Shown one piece after another: positions 48,095 through 58,169 of a stretch of DNA of 64,000 bases; positions within the stretch are counted from its first letter, which is position 1, and each line of letters starts with the position of its first letter. The stretch covers positions 1 to 64,000 of the forward strand of contig NW_005178433.1 of assembly GCF_000341285.1 (NCBI RefSeq), written 5' to 3'. A program made the position numbers and the translations under genes. The notes beneath the pieces were generated by a model, which was not told the DNA's origin, did no database searches, and worked only from the letters and a program-made list of their open reading frames with translations. This DNA is from Galdieria sulphuraria. Its lineage: Eukaryota; Rhodophyta; Bangiophyceae; Galdieriales; Galdieriaceae.

Positions 48095-49180
48095 ATGCGT
48101 TCAATATCGGTGGAATCTACCAAACGCAAAGCTTGTCGAGTTGTTTTATCTTTCGTTGCTTTGTTTTCTTTGTTTGTTGTTGTTTCATTAAGTCCTTCAT
48201 GGTTCTCTAGCTTTGGTCAAAACAAACTGGAAACCCTTGCTGAAGATTCTTGGATGACTGGAGAAGAAAGTGGCTTTGAAATATTTGGAATCAACAGAAG
48301 GGATAGGTTGGATAGGTGGAGAAAGTTCCAAAGAAATGTTGAGAATAAAATTCAGCACCACGTACATAGAGTAGAAGCTGTAGAGATGGAGAGGAATTGG
48401 ACCAGTTGGTTGTCCCCTCGTGCTGCTGTCACTATATGGAGACCATATCGAGGCAATCATGAAGATATTGCCAATTGGAATGCCGTGAGTTGCTATCTTA
48501 CTCATCGAAAGGTATGGCAACAAGTTGCACAGTTTCAAAGGCCAGGTATCGTGTTTGAAGATGATGCAGTCATTCGAAGGAACCATCTAGTGCGATATCG
48601 GTTTTTAGCGGAACTTGAACAAGTATTCTCTCAAATTCCCAAAGCAGTTATTTTTTTAGGTTACTTATCGACGCAATCTTTGGAAGGTTTTCCTTGGGTA
48701 CCTGTGACTCAAGTGTCTCAACATTATTTGGATATCACTGGCAATTCAGTGATGGGCACACATGCTTATGCTATTTCTCCTCAAGCAGCGGCGTTTCTGT
48801 TAAATGCCTCTCTTCCAGTGGAAGTACAAATCGATGCCTTTATATGCAACACTGCTTTCCTTTATCCACACGAGTTGCATATTTTAGTGCGTCGCAAATC
48901 CAAGTTTCAACAAGCGTTTCATGTGAGTGATATTCAATCCATTTGTTTTCGATGTCTTTTTCCGTACGAGACTCCGAAATATTTCATTGCTATAGCCATT
49001 TTCGTAGTCGTTACGATAGTGGTTGGTTGCCTCCATATTCCTCTTACAAAGAGACAAGCTATTTGCCAATATTTGTTGAAACGTTATCCTAATATTTCTT
49101 GTTATTGGTTGAAAGATGATATTTACAGATGGTTATCACTTTTACAGCGGAAGAGAATGGGCTTCTGGGATAGAGAATAA
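48095..49180 (+). CDS. Glycosyltransferase family 25-like type II membrane protein
   Basis: The single exon gives 361 aa. A signal anchor at about 14-34 (VVLSFVALFSLFVVVSLSPS) places the catalytic part in the Golgi lumen. GT25 features are FGINRRDRLDRWRKFQRNVE, the NWNAVSCYLTHRKVW segment, FEDDAVI (metal/sugar-nucleotide binding), GTHAYAISPQAAAFLL and VEVQIDAFI. Unusually, a second membrane segment lies near the C-terminus (about 300-322, YFIAIAIFVVVTIVVGCLHI). Bacterial members add galactose to lipopolysaccharide, and animal members add galactose to collagen hydroxylysine; the acceptor here is unknown. Confidence 0.85.
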   Translation: MRSISVESTKRKACRVVLSFVALFSLFVVVSLSPSWFSSFGQNKLETLAEDSWMTGEESGFEIFGINRRDRLDRWRKFQRNVENKIQHHVHRVEAVEMERNWTSWLSPRAAVTIWRPYRGNHEDIANWNAVSCYLTHRKVWQQVAQFQRPGIVFEDDAVIRRNHLVRYRFLAELEQVFSQIPKAVIFLGYLSTQSLEGFPWVPVTQVSQHYLDITGNSVMGTHAYAISPQAAAFLLNASLPVEVQIDAFICNTAFLYPHELHILVRRKSKFQQAFHVSDIQSICFRCLFPYETPKYFIAIAIFVVVTIVVGCLHIPLTKRQAICQYLLKRYPNISCYWLKDDIYRWLSLLQRKRMGFWDRE

Positions 49181-49297
49181 TATCCAATGTATTGCATAGA
49201 AATGGAATTGAATTTTCAACAATATAAAAAGGATTTTTCGGAAAGAGAGAAAAAGGGATTTCGACTCTTCCAACTCTTATCATCACAAAGCAACCCT

Positions 49298-50764
49298 ATG
49301 AAAGTAACTTCATCCTCTTTGTTCTCTTATGGTGCTTTCAAAAATTTTATTTTACGCCGTAATTATGTTCAAGCAGTAGAAAAAGGGTCCCAACAAACAA
49401 CTTCCAAAAAACCAGTATTCAACCACATCGACGTATTTGACGTGGAATCTAGACTCACTGAAGAGGAACGCTTGATAGTTGCACAAGTTCGCAATTACTG
49501 TTCGGACAAATTGATGCCCAGAGTCCTCGAAGCTTCTAGACAGGGACACTTTCACCGCGAAATTATGAATGAATATGGAGAATTAGGAATTCTGGGTGCC
49601 ACTATTCCAGAGTATGAGTGTCCTGGTGTCTCATCTGTAGCGTATGGATTGACTGCCAAGGTAAGAGAGAACACTCTTGACCAAACAACTAACAATGCTT
49701 CACTTTGTTGTTATACAGGAAGTAGAATATGTCGATAGTTCTTATCGTTCAGCGTTATCAGTACAATCTTCTCTTGTCATGCACCCTATTTACGCTTTTG
49801 GGTCAGAGGAACAGAAAAGAAAGTTTTTACCTCCTTTAGCCAAAGGTAAACTGGTAGGTGCATTTGGTCTCACCGAGCCCAATCATGGTTCGGATCCTGG
49901 AAGTATGGAAACTCGAGCCCGTCGTCTCCCAAACGGTGGATATTCAATTACAGGCTCAAAGGTAAGATAACTGAAATAGCTCGTAAAAGTGACGGTTTCA
50001 TTGAAGAATCTTCATTAGACCTGGATTACCAATTCTCCTATAGCTGACCTATTCATCGTCTGGGCAAAGGATGATGAAAATGTAATAAGAGGTTTTCTAT
50101 TGGAAAGAGATATGAAGGGGATCTCCACTCCTTCCATTGCTGGCAAGTGGTCTCTTCGTGCTTCAGCCACTGGAATGATCATGATGGAGGTAATGTGAGA
50201 TTGATTTGCTGATAATCAATATCATCATCATCATTTTGTATTCTTTTGTAATAGGATGTGCAAGTATCTGATGAAAGTATATTACCCAAAGTACAAGGTT
50301 TGAAAGGACCCTTTTCATGTTTGAATAATGCTCGATATGGCATTGCATGGGGAGCATTGGGTGCTGCACAATTCTGTATGGAAACCGCCAGAAGTTACTG
50401 TTTGGAGAGGACTCAGTTCGGTCGTCCTATTGCAGCCAACCAACTTGTTCAGAAAAAGCTTGCAGATATGGTGACCGAAATACAACTTGGCTTGAATGCT
50501 AGTTTGGTAGCTGGAAGGATGAAAGATGAAGGAAGGTTGTCACCTGAAGCTATTAGTTTGTTAAAAAGGAATAATGCTGGAAAGGCATTGGATATTGCAA
50601 GACAAGCGAGAGATATGTTGGGTGGAAATGGTGTCTCCGATGAATATCATGTGATTCGCCATTGTATGAACTTGGAAGCAGTCAACACCTATGAAGGTAC
50701 TCATGATATTCATGCGTTGATATTAGGGAGAGCAATTACAGGGATCAGTGCATTTACAAACTAA
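49298..50764 (+). CDS. GCDH: Glutaryl-CoA dehydrogenase
   Basis: Exons 49298-49660, 49719-49961, 50019-50189 and 50255-50764 (introns 58, 57 and 65 nt) give 428 aa. This mitochondrial flavoenzyme oxidises and decarboxylates glutaryl-CoA in lysine and tryptophan breakdown. The start [20 protein letters not shown] gives a good mitochondrial presequence; the frame is open with Met back to 49187. Family signatures include [69 protein letters not shown] and [19 protein letters not shown], with the catalytic Glu in NTYEGTHD. Confidence 0.95.
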
Positions 50765-50812
50765 GCTGGTTTATACAAAGCCAACCTCTTGTCTAGTTGC
50801 CTTTGACTCATT

Positions 50813-50862
50813 ACACAGACACACACACACTATCTTTCTCCCTCTCTCTTTCTCTCTCTCTG
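50813..50862. repeat. Simple CA and CT repeats
   Basis: About nine CA units are followed after a short spacer by a CT-rich tract. They fill most of the gap between the stops of GCDH (+) and the Lon-N gene (-). Confidence 0.9.
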
Positions 50863-50889
50863 GTAGATCCCAAGTATCGAAATAAATCA

Positions 50890-51834
50890 TTAAAAATTTC
50901 GCCTGTCCAAAGCATCATTGATAGCCAGTTGAGCTGCTAAAAACTTTCTCGCATGTTCCAACAACTCTAATTGATGTTGGAAACGATCCTTCGTGCTTTG
51001 CGTTTGCAACAACAACTGTTGATCCTGTACAGGAATGTCCAATACTTGACTAACTCTATAAGAAAACATAATCAGACGATGTCGATCTCTGCTCTCTGGA
51101 TTCGGTGCTAGCCGTCGTAACTCTTCACTAAGACAAACATTCTTTCCATATAATTTGTTCGATAATGAAAGAACTTGGTTCAAATCTGTCCACACAGCCT
51201 CTCCTAGAGAAAAAATGGTATCGTCACAGTCTATATCTTCTACAGTAACCACTGAAGCAGTGATAAATGGTTTGTCTTTAATAATATGATTCACACGGAA
51301 ACGTTCCTTTCCCACGTTCACGGTTAACATCCTGCCATCCGGTAAAGGTTCAAATCGAATAAGTTCCATTAAACAACCATATCGAGCAACACTATCGTTG
51401 TTTTTGTTATATAAAACTATACCAAACAATTTGTCCCCTTCTTTAATGCGATTAAACAACAAACGGTATCGCATTTCGAAACTAAAACACAGTAAAACTA
51501 ACAGCCGAAAACTCATAAAGACTTACATATGGAGAGGTATCGTGGCATCCGGCTGCACAACTAAAGATAAAGGAAACAAGGGGAGTACCCTGTTTCCAAG
51601 GGCCGGTTCCTGTTCTGTAACATTGCTGGGTGCTGGAGTCAAAGGAATATACTCTACGTCTCCAATACTAGAGCATGCAAGCTTTACAATAAAAAAACTT
51701 CGACTTTTGCGCAAATAAAACAACTTCTTTCTTTTACTACTGGCACTATGAGATACAAAAACACCCTTTCCTGTACAGAAACTCCTCTGAAACGAGCAGA
51801 GCCAAGGACAAACAAAATTCGTGGTCCTGTACAT
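50890..51834 (-). CDS. Lon N-terminal (LAN) domain protein, probably plastid
   Basis: Exons 51834-51527 and 51481-50890 (45-nt intron) give 299 aa. The Lon substrate-binding domain is recognisable from LPLFPLSLVVQPDATIPLHI, then FEMRYRLLFNRI, KLFGIVLYNKN and RYGCLMELIRFEPLPDGRML. No AAA+ ATPase or protease domain follows; the protein ends with a helical segment (DRFQHQLELLEHARKFLAAQ). About 75 N-terminal residues are basic and Ser-rich, consistent with a plastid transit peptide. Stand-alone LAN proteins occur in plants and cyanobacteria; their partners are mostly unknown. Confidence 0.85.
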
Positions 51835-52527
51835 TTCAAGAATTAAGTTGAATCAGACTGCATAGCCACCTATAAGAATCATTTTAAGATCCAAAATAAT
51901 CATAAAAAGAAAGTCATACAGCAGAGCTGTTTTTCGCTTGCTAAAAATAATAGCACGAATTCTTGGAAAAAAAGAGATAAATTTAAAATTTATATTAACA
52001 GAAACGAAGAAGCTTTTGAAGAAATTTTAAACTCCAATTTACTGTCTAATTATATTTATTGTATGTTAATGTTTTGGAGTCAGATTAAAATTATATTTTT
52101 TTTCTTTAAAAAGCATTGTTTCAAAAATTTTTAAAATATACATCGTGGTTTAATTTTTATCCAAAGCTCCTGAGATGAACTTTATTTCTTCTATTACTTT
52201 TACTTTTGTTGTCGACATTCCTGGAGTTTGTGGAAGCTTAACTTTTTTCTAACAAGTGTATCAGTAATTGTTTAAAAAAGGAAATGAAAAAATTAATTGC
52301 GTGCTTAAAAGTTAATATGGATGAAATTCCGCAAAATTCAATGCTCATTTTAAATATGTTTTCAATTTCGTTTTAGAAAATTCTTTGTTTGTAGGTTTTT
52401 AATGCGAAGCGAAACTTACAAATGTTTCAAGTGCAGGCGAAGAACGAAGCCTCACTTTAAATTATGTTGTCTCACAGTTTATATTATCTTTATCCAATTT
52501 TGAATTGCCGTCAGTTGTGGGGTTAGC
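51835..52527. other. AT-rich island of unknown origin
   Basis: About 690 bp are visibly more AT-rich than their surroundings, with many A and T runs. On the plus strand an 88-codon frame with no Met at its start ends near 52133 and encodes a Lys/Asn/Phe-rich peptide. On the minus strand a short frame ending near 52160 reads KVKLPQTPGMSTTKVKVIEE, more protein-like, directly after a tag that could be a splice acceptor. No complete gene can be built. It may be the 5' region of the RING gene, an organellar insert, or a relic. Confidence 0.5.
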
Positions 52528-53418
52528 TTGTCGACCACGGATTCGTTAGTTGAAATCATCAAGCAACTAAATCAAGAGTTTTTATGCAACTCTTGTGGTT
52601 TTGAGCTGTGTGATCCTGTTCGTTTACAAAGTTGTGGTCATGTTATCTGCAGTAGCTGTGCAAAGCAGGGATGTACAAATAACTTTGAAAACTGTCCAAG
52701 TTGTCATTCTCCTGTCTTAAACATTATTAAAGATGGCTTCACTGCCGATCTTTTGCAATCTTGGAAAGAATTTCGAAAGAAAACCTTTCTTTTGAGCGAA
52801 TATCAAAGAGAGGACCTTGATTTTACTTCTGAAGAGGCCTCTTCGAGTCAAAGTTCTGTTCCTTGCAAACGTAGTAGACAAAGGCGTTATGCTAGCCCTC
52901 CTAAGACTAGAAGCAAAGAAGAGGTTTTTTTTGTTGATGTTCAAGAAGAAGAATCTAAAACACCTAACGGACCCAAGAAGTTGGCGTTTTCTGTTGCTTC
53001 TCTGTCCGAAGGTAATCCAGGTTATTGTCCGAGTAATTTTATGTACGAGAGTGATGAGGATAACAAGTTGAAAGGCACGGACTCGGCCACACTTTCATAT
53101 CCGACACGCTATTCGTCTACAGAAAACAAGGAATCTGTAAAGTCCATTTTGGAGACTCCATTTGAGTGTATGAAAGACTGCGACGACAATACACGGACAA
53201 TAGACTACGATTCTCTTGCCTATGAGTCACCAAAGGAGAGAGTATGGCCAAGAAAGTCACTTAGCTTTGATGATATTGTTCCTTCATGCAGTAATGCAAT
53301 GGATGACTATTTTCCTAGTGTTCACCGCGACATTAGCCTCGAAGAGTTGCAGTCACTTGTATACGAACTTAATGATATCCTATTTAGGATTTCAAGAATA
53401 AAACTATTTTCCATGTAA
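52528..53418 (+). CDS. RING finger protein, 5' end unresolved
   Basis: The frame is open from about 52505 with no ATG before residue 169, so a 5' exon must exist upstream; the given start is simply the first sense codons after a possible acceptor (ttag at 52524-52527). A C3HC4 RING lies at residues 20-62: CNSCGFELCDPVRLQSCGHV then CSSCAKQGC and CPSC, the type seen in BRCA1/TRIM-like E3 ligases. The remaining 230 residues are Ser/Asp/Glu-rich with a basic patch (CKRSRQRRYASPPKTRSKEE) and are probably disordered. A candidate first exon at 52400-52431 (MRSETYKCF) would join in phase over an intron of about 96 nt, longer than any other here. Confidence 0.7.
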   Translation: MSTTDSLVEIIKQLNQEFLCNSCGFELCDPVRLQSCGHVICSSCAKQGCTNNFENCPSCHSPVLNIIKDGFTADLLQSWKEFRKKTFLLSEYQREDLDFTSEEASSSQSSVPCKRSRQRRYASPPKTRSKEEVFFVDVQEEESKTPNGPKKLAFSVASLSEGNPGYCPSNFMYESDEDNKLKGTDSATLSYPTRYSSTENKESVKSILETPFECMKDCDDNTRTIDYDSLAYESPKERVWPRKSLSFDDIVPSCSNAMDDYFPSVHRDISLEELQSLVYELNDILFRISRIKLFSM

Positions 53419-53434
53419 TCATCGACAGAGTGTC

Positions 53435-54516
53435 ATGATGGATTGCTATGTGATCGATCATGTAAAGCCGATTGATCACAACATCGTAGTTACCATGAAG
53501 TTTCATCACACCTTAGGTTTCTTTTCTTATTCATTAGTTTTCAAGTGGAGAACGCATAGGAGCTGGACGTTGTCTGGGAGGCATAAACCCTGTTGCTATA
53601 TTGAAAGAGTGCGTTGTTCTGTATCCATCGCAGTTCCAGGAAAATGGGACGCTTTTCATATAGGACACCGAAGACTAGTTGAAGTTGCATCCACTTTAGG
53701 TACACCAGTTTTAGTCACTTTTGAAAATATGGCGTCTCTTTTAGGTTGGCCTTCACGACAGCCTCTGGTTGCTCGAGAGTTTGCTCCTCGAATACTTTCG
53801 AGTTGGGAAGAACAGTTATCAGTGGTTCCAATAACAATGCAAGTCATACCTTTTGAAAGAGTCAGATATATGAGGCCCCAAGCTTTTTTAGATTTTCTTC
53901 GTTTACAACTTGGTTGTGAAGGCGTAGGTTCTCTCTTTTTTAGAATTGGCCATAATGCACTTATTTTTGTAGCTTGTTTGTGGAGAAGATTGGAGGTTTG
54001 GATATGGCGCTCAAGGAGATATTCATTTATTGAAAAAGTATTGTGCAGAATACAATTGGAAATGTTGCATAGTTGGTTCTGTTTATGTTTANGTGAGTAT
54101 TTGTTGGGTTTGTTACCGTTCGTACCACTCAATGTTGTTGTTCATAGAATATTTTAGTATCTTCGACAGCAGTACGACATTATCTCGGAAAGGGACAAAT
54201 GGAAACAGTTTCTCTGTTGTTAGGTCGCCCTTATTGTGTCATTGGCAAAGTTGTGGAGATTCGGAAGTTTTGTTGTTATGTATCGCAGTTGATCAATCAG
54301 GTACCAGTTTCGGCCAACTATGAAGCCATCATAGAACAGCAGAAGCATTGTTATATTCACGTGATAAATGGCGAACGAGGAGACAGTTCTTGTATTCGAA
54401 TAGAGAACTGTACATGGGACCATTCACTTCAATTAGGACAACCACTCAATATTCATATTATTCGTAAAGTTTTATCGCATTCCATATACCATTTCATATT
54501 TTTGATAATCATATGA
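53435..54516 (+). CDS. RibF-like FAD synthetase (chloroplast type)
   Basis: Exons 53435-53923, 53973-54092 and 54148-54516 (introns 49 and 55 nt) give 325 aa. Plant plastid RibF1/RibF2 proteins adenylylate FMN to FAD. The nucleotidyltransferase fold is clear: GKWDAFHIGHRRLVEVASTL (HxGH motif), FENMASLLGWPSRQPLVA, CGEDWRFGYGAQGDIHLL, and VSSTAVRHYLGKGQMETVSL (STxxR motif). The last part (about 230-310) lies where the riboflavin kinase domain would be but is degenerate, as in the plant enzymes. The base n at 54092 falls in the last codon of exon 2 (TAn, probably Tyr). The first 60 residues may be a transit peptide; an alternative start is at 53495. Confidence 0.85.
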
Positions 54517-54604
54517 CATTTTATATATACTTGGCCGATACTTTTACAAAGAATTGCAAGTGTTCTAGTTACCTTCACTATTTTTGTCGAGTTATCTACG
54601 AGTG

Positions 54605-55653
54605 TTATACACCACAGCAGCCACACAGACGGTGAATGATTCTTTCAAACAAAGAAGGTTGAGGTCTATTTTCAATATGAGCTCCATCGGCAATATATTC
54701 TTGCTTTTCTTTGCCACTCAAATGAACAATGTACGCACCATCTCCATCGTCAACATATCTGATTGTCTCGAGTGATCAACATTTCTATTCACACGAAGTA
54801 TGGCTTACTTGTGATGTTGCTTATCTAAGAACTCTTTCACAGTTCCCTTTAAAACAGGTCCATGTTCGCTATGATGTCCAGCTCCGGTGATTATTTTAAG
54901 TTTCGTACCTCGAAAGTGTTCCAATTTGGATTGTAAACGATTCAACGCTTCATCTTTGTGTAGATAGTGAAGGTCAATTTCATCGTCGTTCAACAAATCG
55001 TTTCTCTCTCTAATTCAATGTTGACAATCCATATCATTCTTTTCAAAGTATATTTACGCACCTAAATATTTGTTCTTCTGCAACAGCATTCAACTGTTGA
55101 ACCTTTTCATCTTGTTGATGACCAAACTCGGACAACTGTTTAGCTCGTTCTTTGTTACCTTGCTTATACGCTGTTGTAGCTTCTTCATAATATTTGTTTC
55201 TCTGTTTTGTAGCCTATTCACACCATTAATGGATACAAATATCAATTTGTAAAGGTTTCGATTACTTCTTCTGCTAAAGCTCTATATTGATCTCCTACAG
55301 TGGAGTGCGTCCCAATCAGGTTCAATATTCGTTTCCTGGCACTGAACGAGTTTTTCAAAACCAAGGATAACTAAACCCTATTCATACTTACCTAGCAACT
55401 GAAAGTGGCTCTCCACTAATAGTAATGTTCGTTTCAGGAGAGTTTTGTGGAGGAACATCAATTTTGGCGTGAGTCTTTAGAGTCAATTCGTGGATAGTTG
55501 TTCCTTGGTGACCAACAACTAAGAATCGAATTAAAGCGTTATGATAATAGATAGTTATAAGTGTTTACTTTTGCCGTGTAACTCTTTTGGGACATCGACA
55601 TATACTGTGACTTGGCCTTGAAAAGTGTGAGAACAATCTCCTTCAACCGTCAT
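54605..55653 (-). CDS. KH-DUF1771-Smr domain protein
   Basis: Six small exons (55653-55569, 55518-55392, 55335-55266, 55213-55062, 55009-54809, 54758-54605) give 262 aa; introns are 50-56 nt. Residues 20-75 form a KH RNA-binding domain (LHGKIVGHQGTTIHELTLKT, then ITISGEPLSVARKRIL). Residues 85-150 are DUF1771 (YYEEATTAYKQGNKERAKQL). The Smr domain follows at about 152-215 with EIDLHYLHKDEAL and KIITGAGHHSEHGPVLKGTV, the LDLH and TGxGxH signatures of small MutS-related endonucleases. A C-terminal exon adds 50 residues ending in CGCCGV. Smr domains cut RNA or DNA, in yeast Cue2 during no-go decay; with a KH domain, RNA surveillance is plausible (inference). Confidence 0.85.
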
Positions 55654-55676
55654 TTTCTACAATTCTCTCATCTCAC
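55654..55676. promoter_or_regulatory. 23-bp divergent start-to-start interval
   Basis: The start codons of the KH-Smr gene (-) and the MIOS-like gene (+) are 23 bp apart, leaving no room for separate promoters between them. Confidence 0.5.
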
Positions 55677-57092
55677 ATGTCCATCATCCCTCCGTTCTTC
55701 TTACACAATACTCATCGTTTGTTGTGGTGCTGTCAAGAATATATAAAGGAAAAAGATATTCAGAGTGAGTTTTCTTGGAATACTTCTCTATCCGTGTATC
55801 CCGAAAGAAATGTTGCCTTGTATAGAAACCATCCTAGACGAGATCTCTATCAAATATGGAAATGGCTCAGTTTAGGAAACACTGTTTGGAGTAGTTGGAA
55901 TCTACTGGAAATATTTCAACAAGATCAAAATTCGTTGTCGGTTTTAGAAAGTAACCTTTGTTGGAAAGAATTTTCTTTAGACGAGCTTTGGACACAACTA
56001 TCTATGGAATTGACTCGTTTGGGTTTTCATCTTTCGAACGAAAAGTACGCGCTTCGAACAGCTGTTTGTCTTTGGATATATCTAAAGGAAGGGACTCAGT
56101 TGGGTCCTGAAGAACGATGTGAACTTTCAAGAGTCAGTTTCTTATTGCAATATAGTTCAGAACCAAAGCAAGTGTTGAGGAGGGAAGATGTATTGAGTCG
56201 GCTATCGAGTTGTGCTTTGCTATTATTAGCTTTAATAAGTTTTGAATGTTGGGAGGATATGAAAGAATATTATGGGTTCCTAGTATCTTATTGTAAGGAA
56301 CATTTCAGATTGGATTGGATTTGTCTTGTTTGGGAAAATGAAATAGAAATTGAAAATTATCTTCAGACTTATTTGGATGAAACTGGAGATATTCAATTGG
56401 TAGCTCTTGTGTCTCTTCATCTATTATTGACTAGAACAAGTCTCAAGATGTTTTGGATATCAGAATATCGTCGAATACTGGAACAATTGTCTCAATGGGA
56501 ATGGATAGAGGAACTCAATGTTTTCTGTTCATCCAATAGGGAATGTCCTTTAGATCTATCTCTTCCACAAAAAGGTAGAAATGATCATTTGGATGCGATG
56601 TGTTATTTTTGTAACAAGTCACTTGTACACGTACCTTTTCAAGCGAATCAGAATACCAATTCCATTCCTAGTTTCCAGTCTTCTTGGAGAATATCAAGTT
56701 TTAACCATCCCCGAAAGTTTGACTGGCACAGAGTAAGTATTGTTCTCATAGGTGGACTATTGGAACGAAAATGCTTTACTTAGGTCCATTATTGTCCTTG
56801 GTGTAAGAAAGAATTGCCCAAATGCTGCGTTTGTTTATTCCATTTGTCTTGTTGGAATCCTAATTATGAGCCACCTGTTATTTTTGATAAGCAATATTAC
56901 ATGAATCACTATTCTACTGATATTATGGAAACTAGTAACTTTTTTACTTGGTGTGTTCATTGTCGACATGCCAGTCATGTTGATCATATATTATTATGGT
57001 TTCTTGGTCATCCACAACCAGAATCTGTTGTCAGTTGCCCTGTTTCAGGATGCTCTTGTGTATGTATGTCTTTGGATAAAGGACTGCGATGA
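55677..57092 (+). CDS. GATOR2 subunit MIOS/Sea4-like, without WD40 propeller
   Basis: Exons 55677-56732 and 56784-57092 (51-nt intron) give 454 aa. The C-terminal 130 residues are unmistakable MIOS: CYFCNKS, CPWCKKELPKCCVCLFHLSC, FFTWCVHCRHASHVDHILLW and CPVSGCSCVCMSLD, a zinc-binding RING-like domain. The preceding 320 residues are helical, with YLDETGDIQLVALVSLHLLL matching the end of the MIOS alpha-solenoid. MIOS is part of GATOR2, which relays amino-acid levels to TORC1. Human MIOS has about 875 aa with an N-terminal WD40 propeller; here nothing precedes the solenoid, and the next gene starts 23 bp upstream on the other strand. Confidence 0.85.
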
Positions 57093-57209
57093 ACAAACCG
57101 CATATTCAGGAATTCCCATCCACGAGCTCGGTGCGAGTTGGACACGTGCCTCATTCCGTCCTTTTCATTCATCATCATCCAAAAAGTTTGTTGTAGAATT
57201 GTCAATAGG

Positions 57210-58055
57210 ATGGAGATGGATGGAGTGAGTTGTTTTGTGGCAAGTCTAGTTACCTCAGACTCAGCTCATGTGAACAAACCATTATCTGACGTACACAGAA
57301 ATCAATTACACAACGGTGGTTTACGAAGTAATAAAGCTCGACGTTGTCATCAACCAAGGATGCTACTTCGTCCTATGGTTTCTGTAACCGACTTTGGTTG
57401 TTACGGTATAACGGAAGAGATAGAACACAGCTTGCATAAAATAACTGACTGGGGTACGCGTTCACAAGAGGACCAAGGCATTGTCGTAGATTGTGAACCG
57501 ATTCTGGACAAACTTCATATTTCCTCCGATTCTTCTAGTTCTTCTTCAAACTCCTCTGCCGAATCAAGAAAGGCACGAAAGTTGGACAAATATGGAAGAT
57601 TGTCGGTGTTAGAGGACTCTTCTCCTATTCACAAGAAAGAAAAGCGCAAAGCAGCCAAGAGACTCAGACTTGGGTCTCTTAACAAAACCCTAACCGAGAA
57701 TAGGGATTCTCCTAGAGAGGTCCCTTTTTTATGGAAACAGACGCAAGTAACTGGAGAGCTTTCAAGTGATAGTGAAAATGTTCAGTTGGGTGTTTGTTGT
57801 GATAAGAGTTGTTGTAGGAACAAGGGTTGGCAAACAGTCCATCAGGTTATTCTGCAAAGGGAACTCGGAAGAGATAGTGCCTTGGAAACCTTGCCTATCA
57901 AGTGCAAAAAGCTTTGTAGTAAGAAAGGCTTCACGGTGACTATTCAAGGCAAGAGTTTTGGAAATATGAATGCTGATTCATTTTATCAAGTTTTATCAAG
58001 TACATGGAAACAAGGTGAAAGGGTTCATGAAGTGATGATGCGTCCGGCAGCTTAA
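57210..58055 (+). CDS. Hypothetical protein, Ser-rich
   Basis: This single-exon frame of 281 aa starts at the first ATG at 57210. It has a Ser run (DSSSSSSNSSAESRKARK, about 120-137), basic patches that could be nuclear localisation signals (KKEKRKAAKRLRLGS), and a more ordered C-terminal 70 residues (KGWQTVHQVILQRELGRD ... FTVTIQGKSFG). A small Cys cluster (CCDKSCCRNK) is present near residue 210. No family is recognised. It begins 117 bp after the MIOS-like stop on the same strand. Confidence 0.6.
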   Translation: MEMDGVSCFVASLVTSDSAHVNKPLSDVHRNQLHNGGLRSNKARRCHQPRMLLRPMVSVTDFGCYGITEEIEHSLHKITDWGTRSQEDQGIVVDCEPILDKLHISSDSSSSSSNSSAESRKARKLDKYGRLSVLEDSSPIHKKEKRKAAKRLRLGSLNKTLTENRDSPREVPFLWKQTQVTGELSSDSENVQLGVCCDKSCCRNKGWQTVHQVILQRELGRDSALETLPIKCKKLCSKKGFTVTIQGKSFGNMNADSFYQVLSSTWKQGERVHEVMMRPAA

Positions 58056-58169
58056 CTTGTATTCATATCATCGAGGCAATGAAAAAGTGTACAATAAACA
58101 ATACTTTGAAATTGTACCCATCATTTTACATCTTGTCGTACTCTACACAACGTTGGTGCAAATTGTACG

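Noticed and set aside
57138-57209. Extension of the Ser-rich gene upstream of its first ATG
   Set aside because: The open frame has no Met and overlaps the presumed 3' UTR of the MIOS-like gene.
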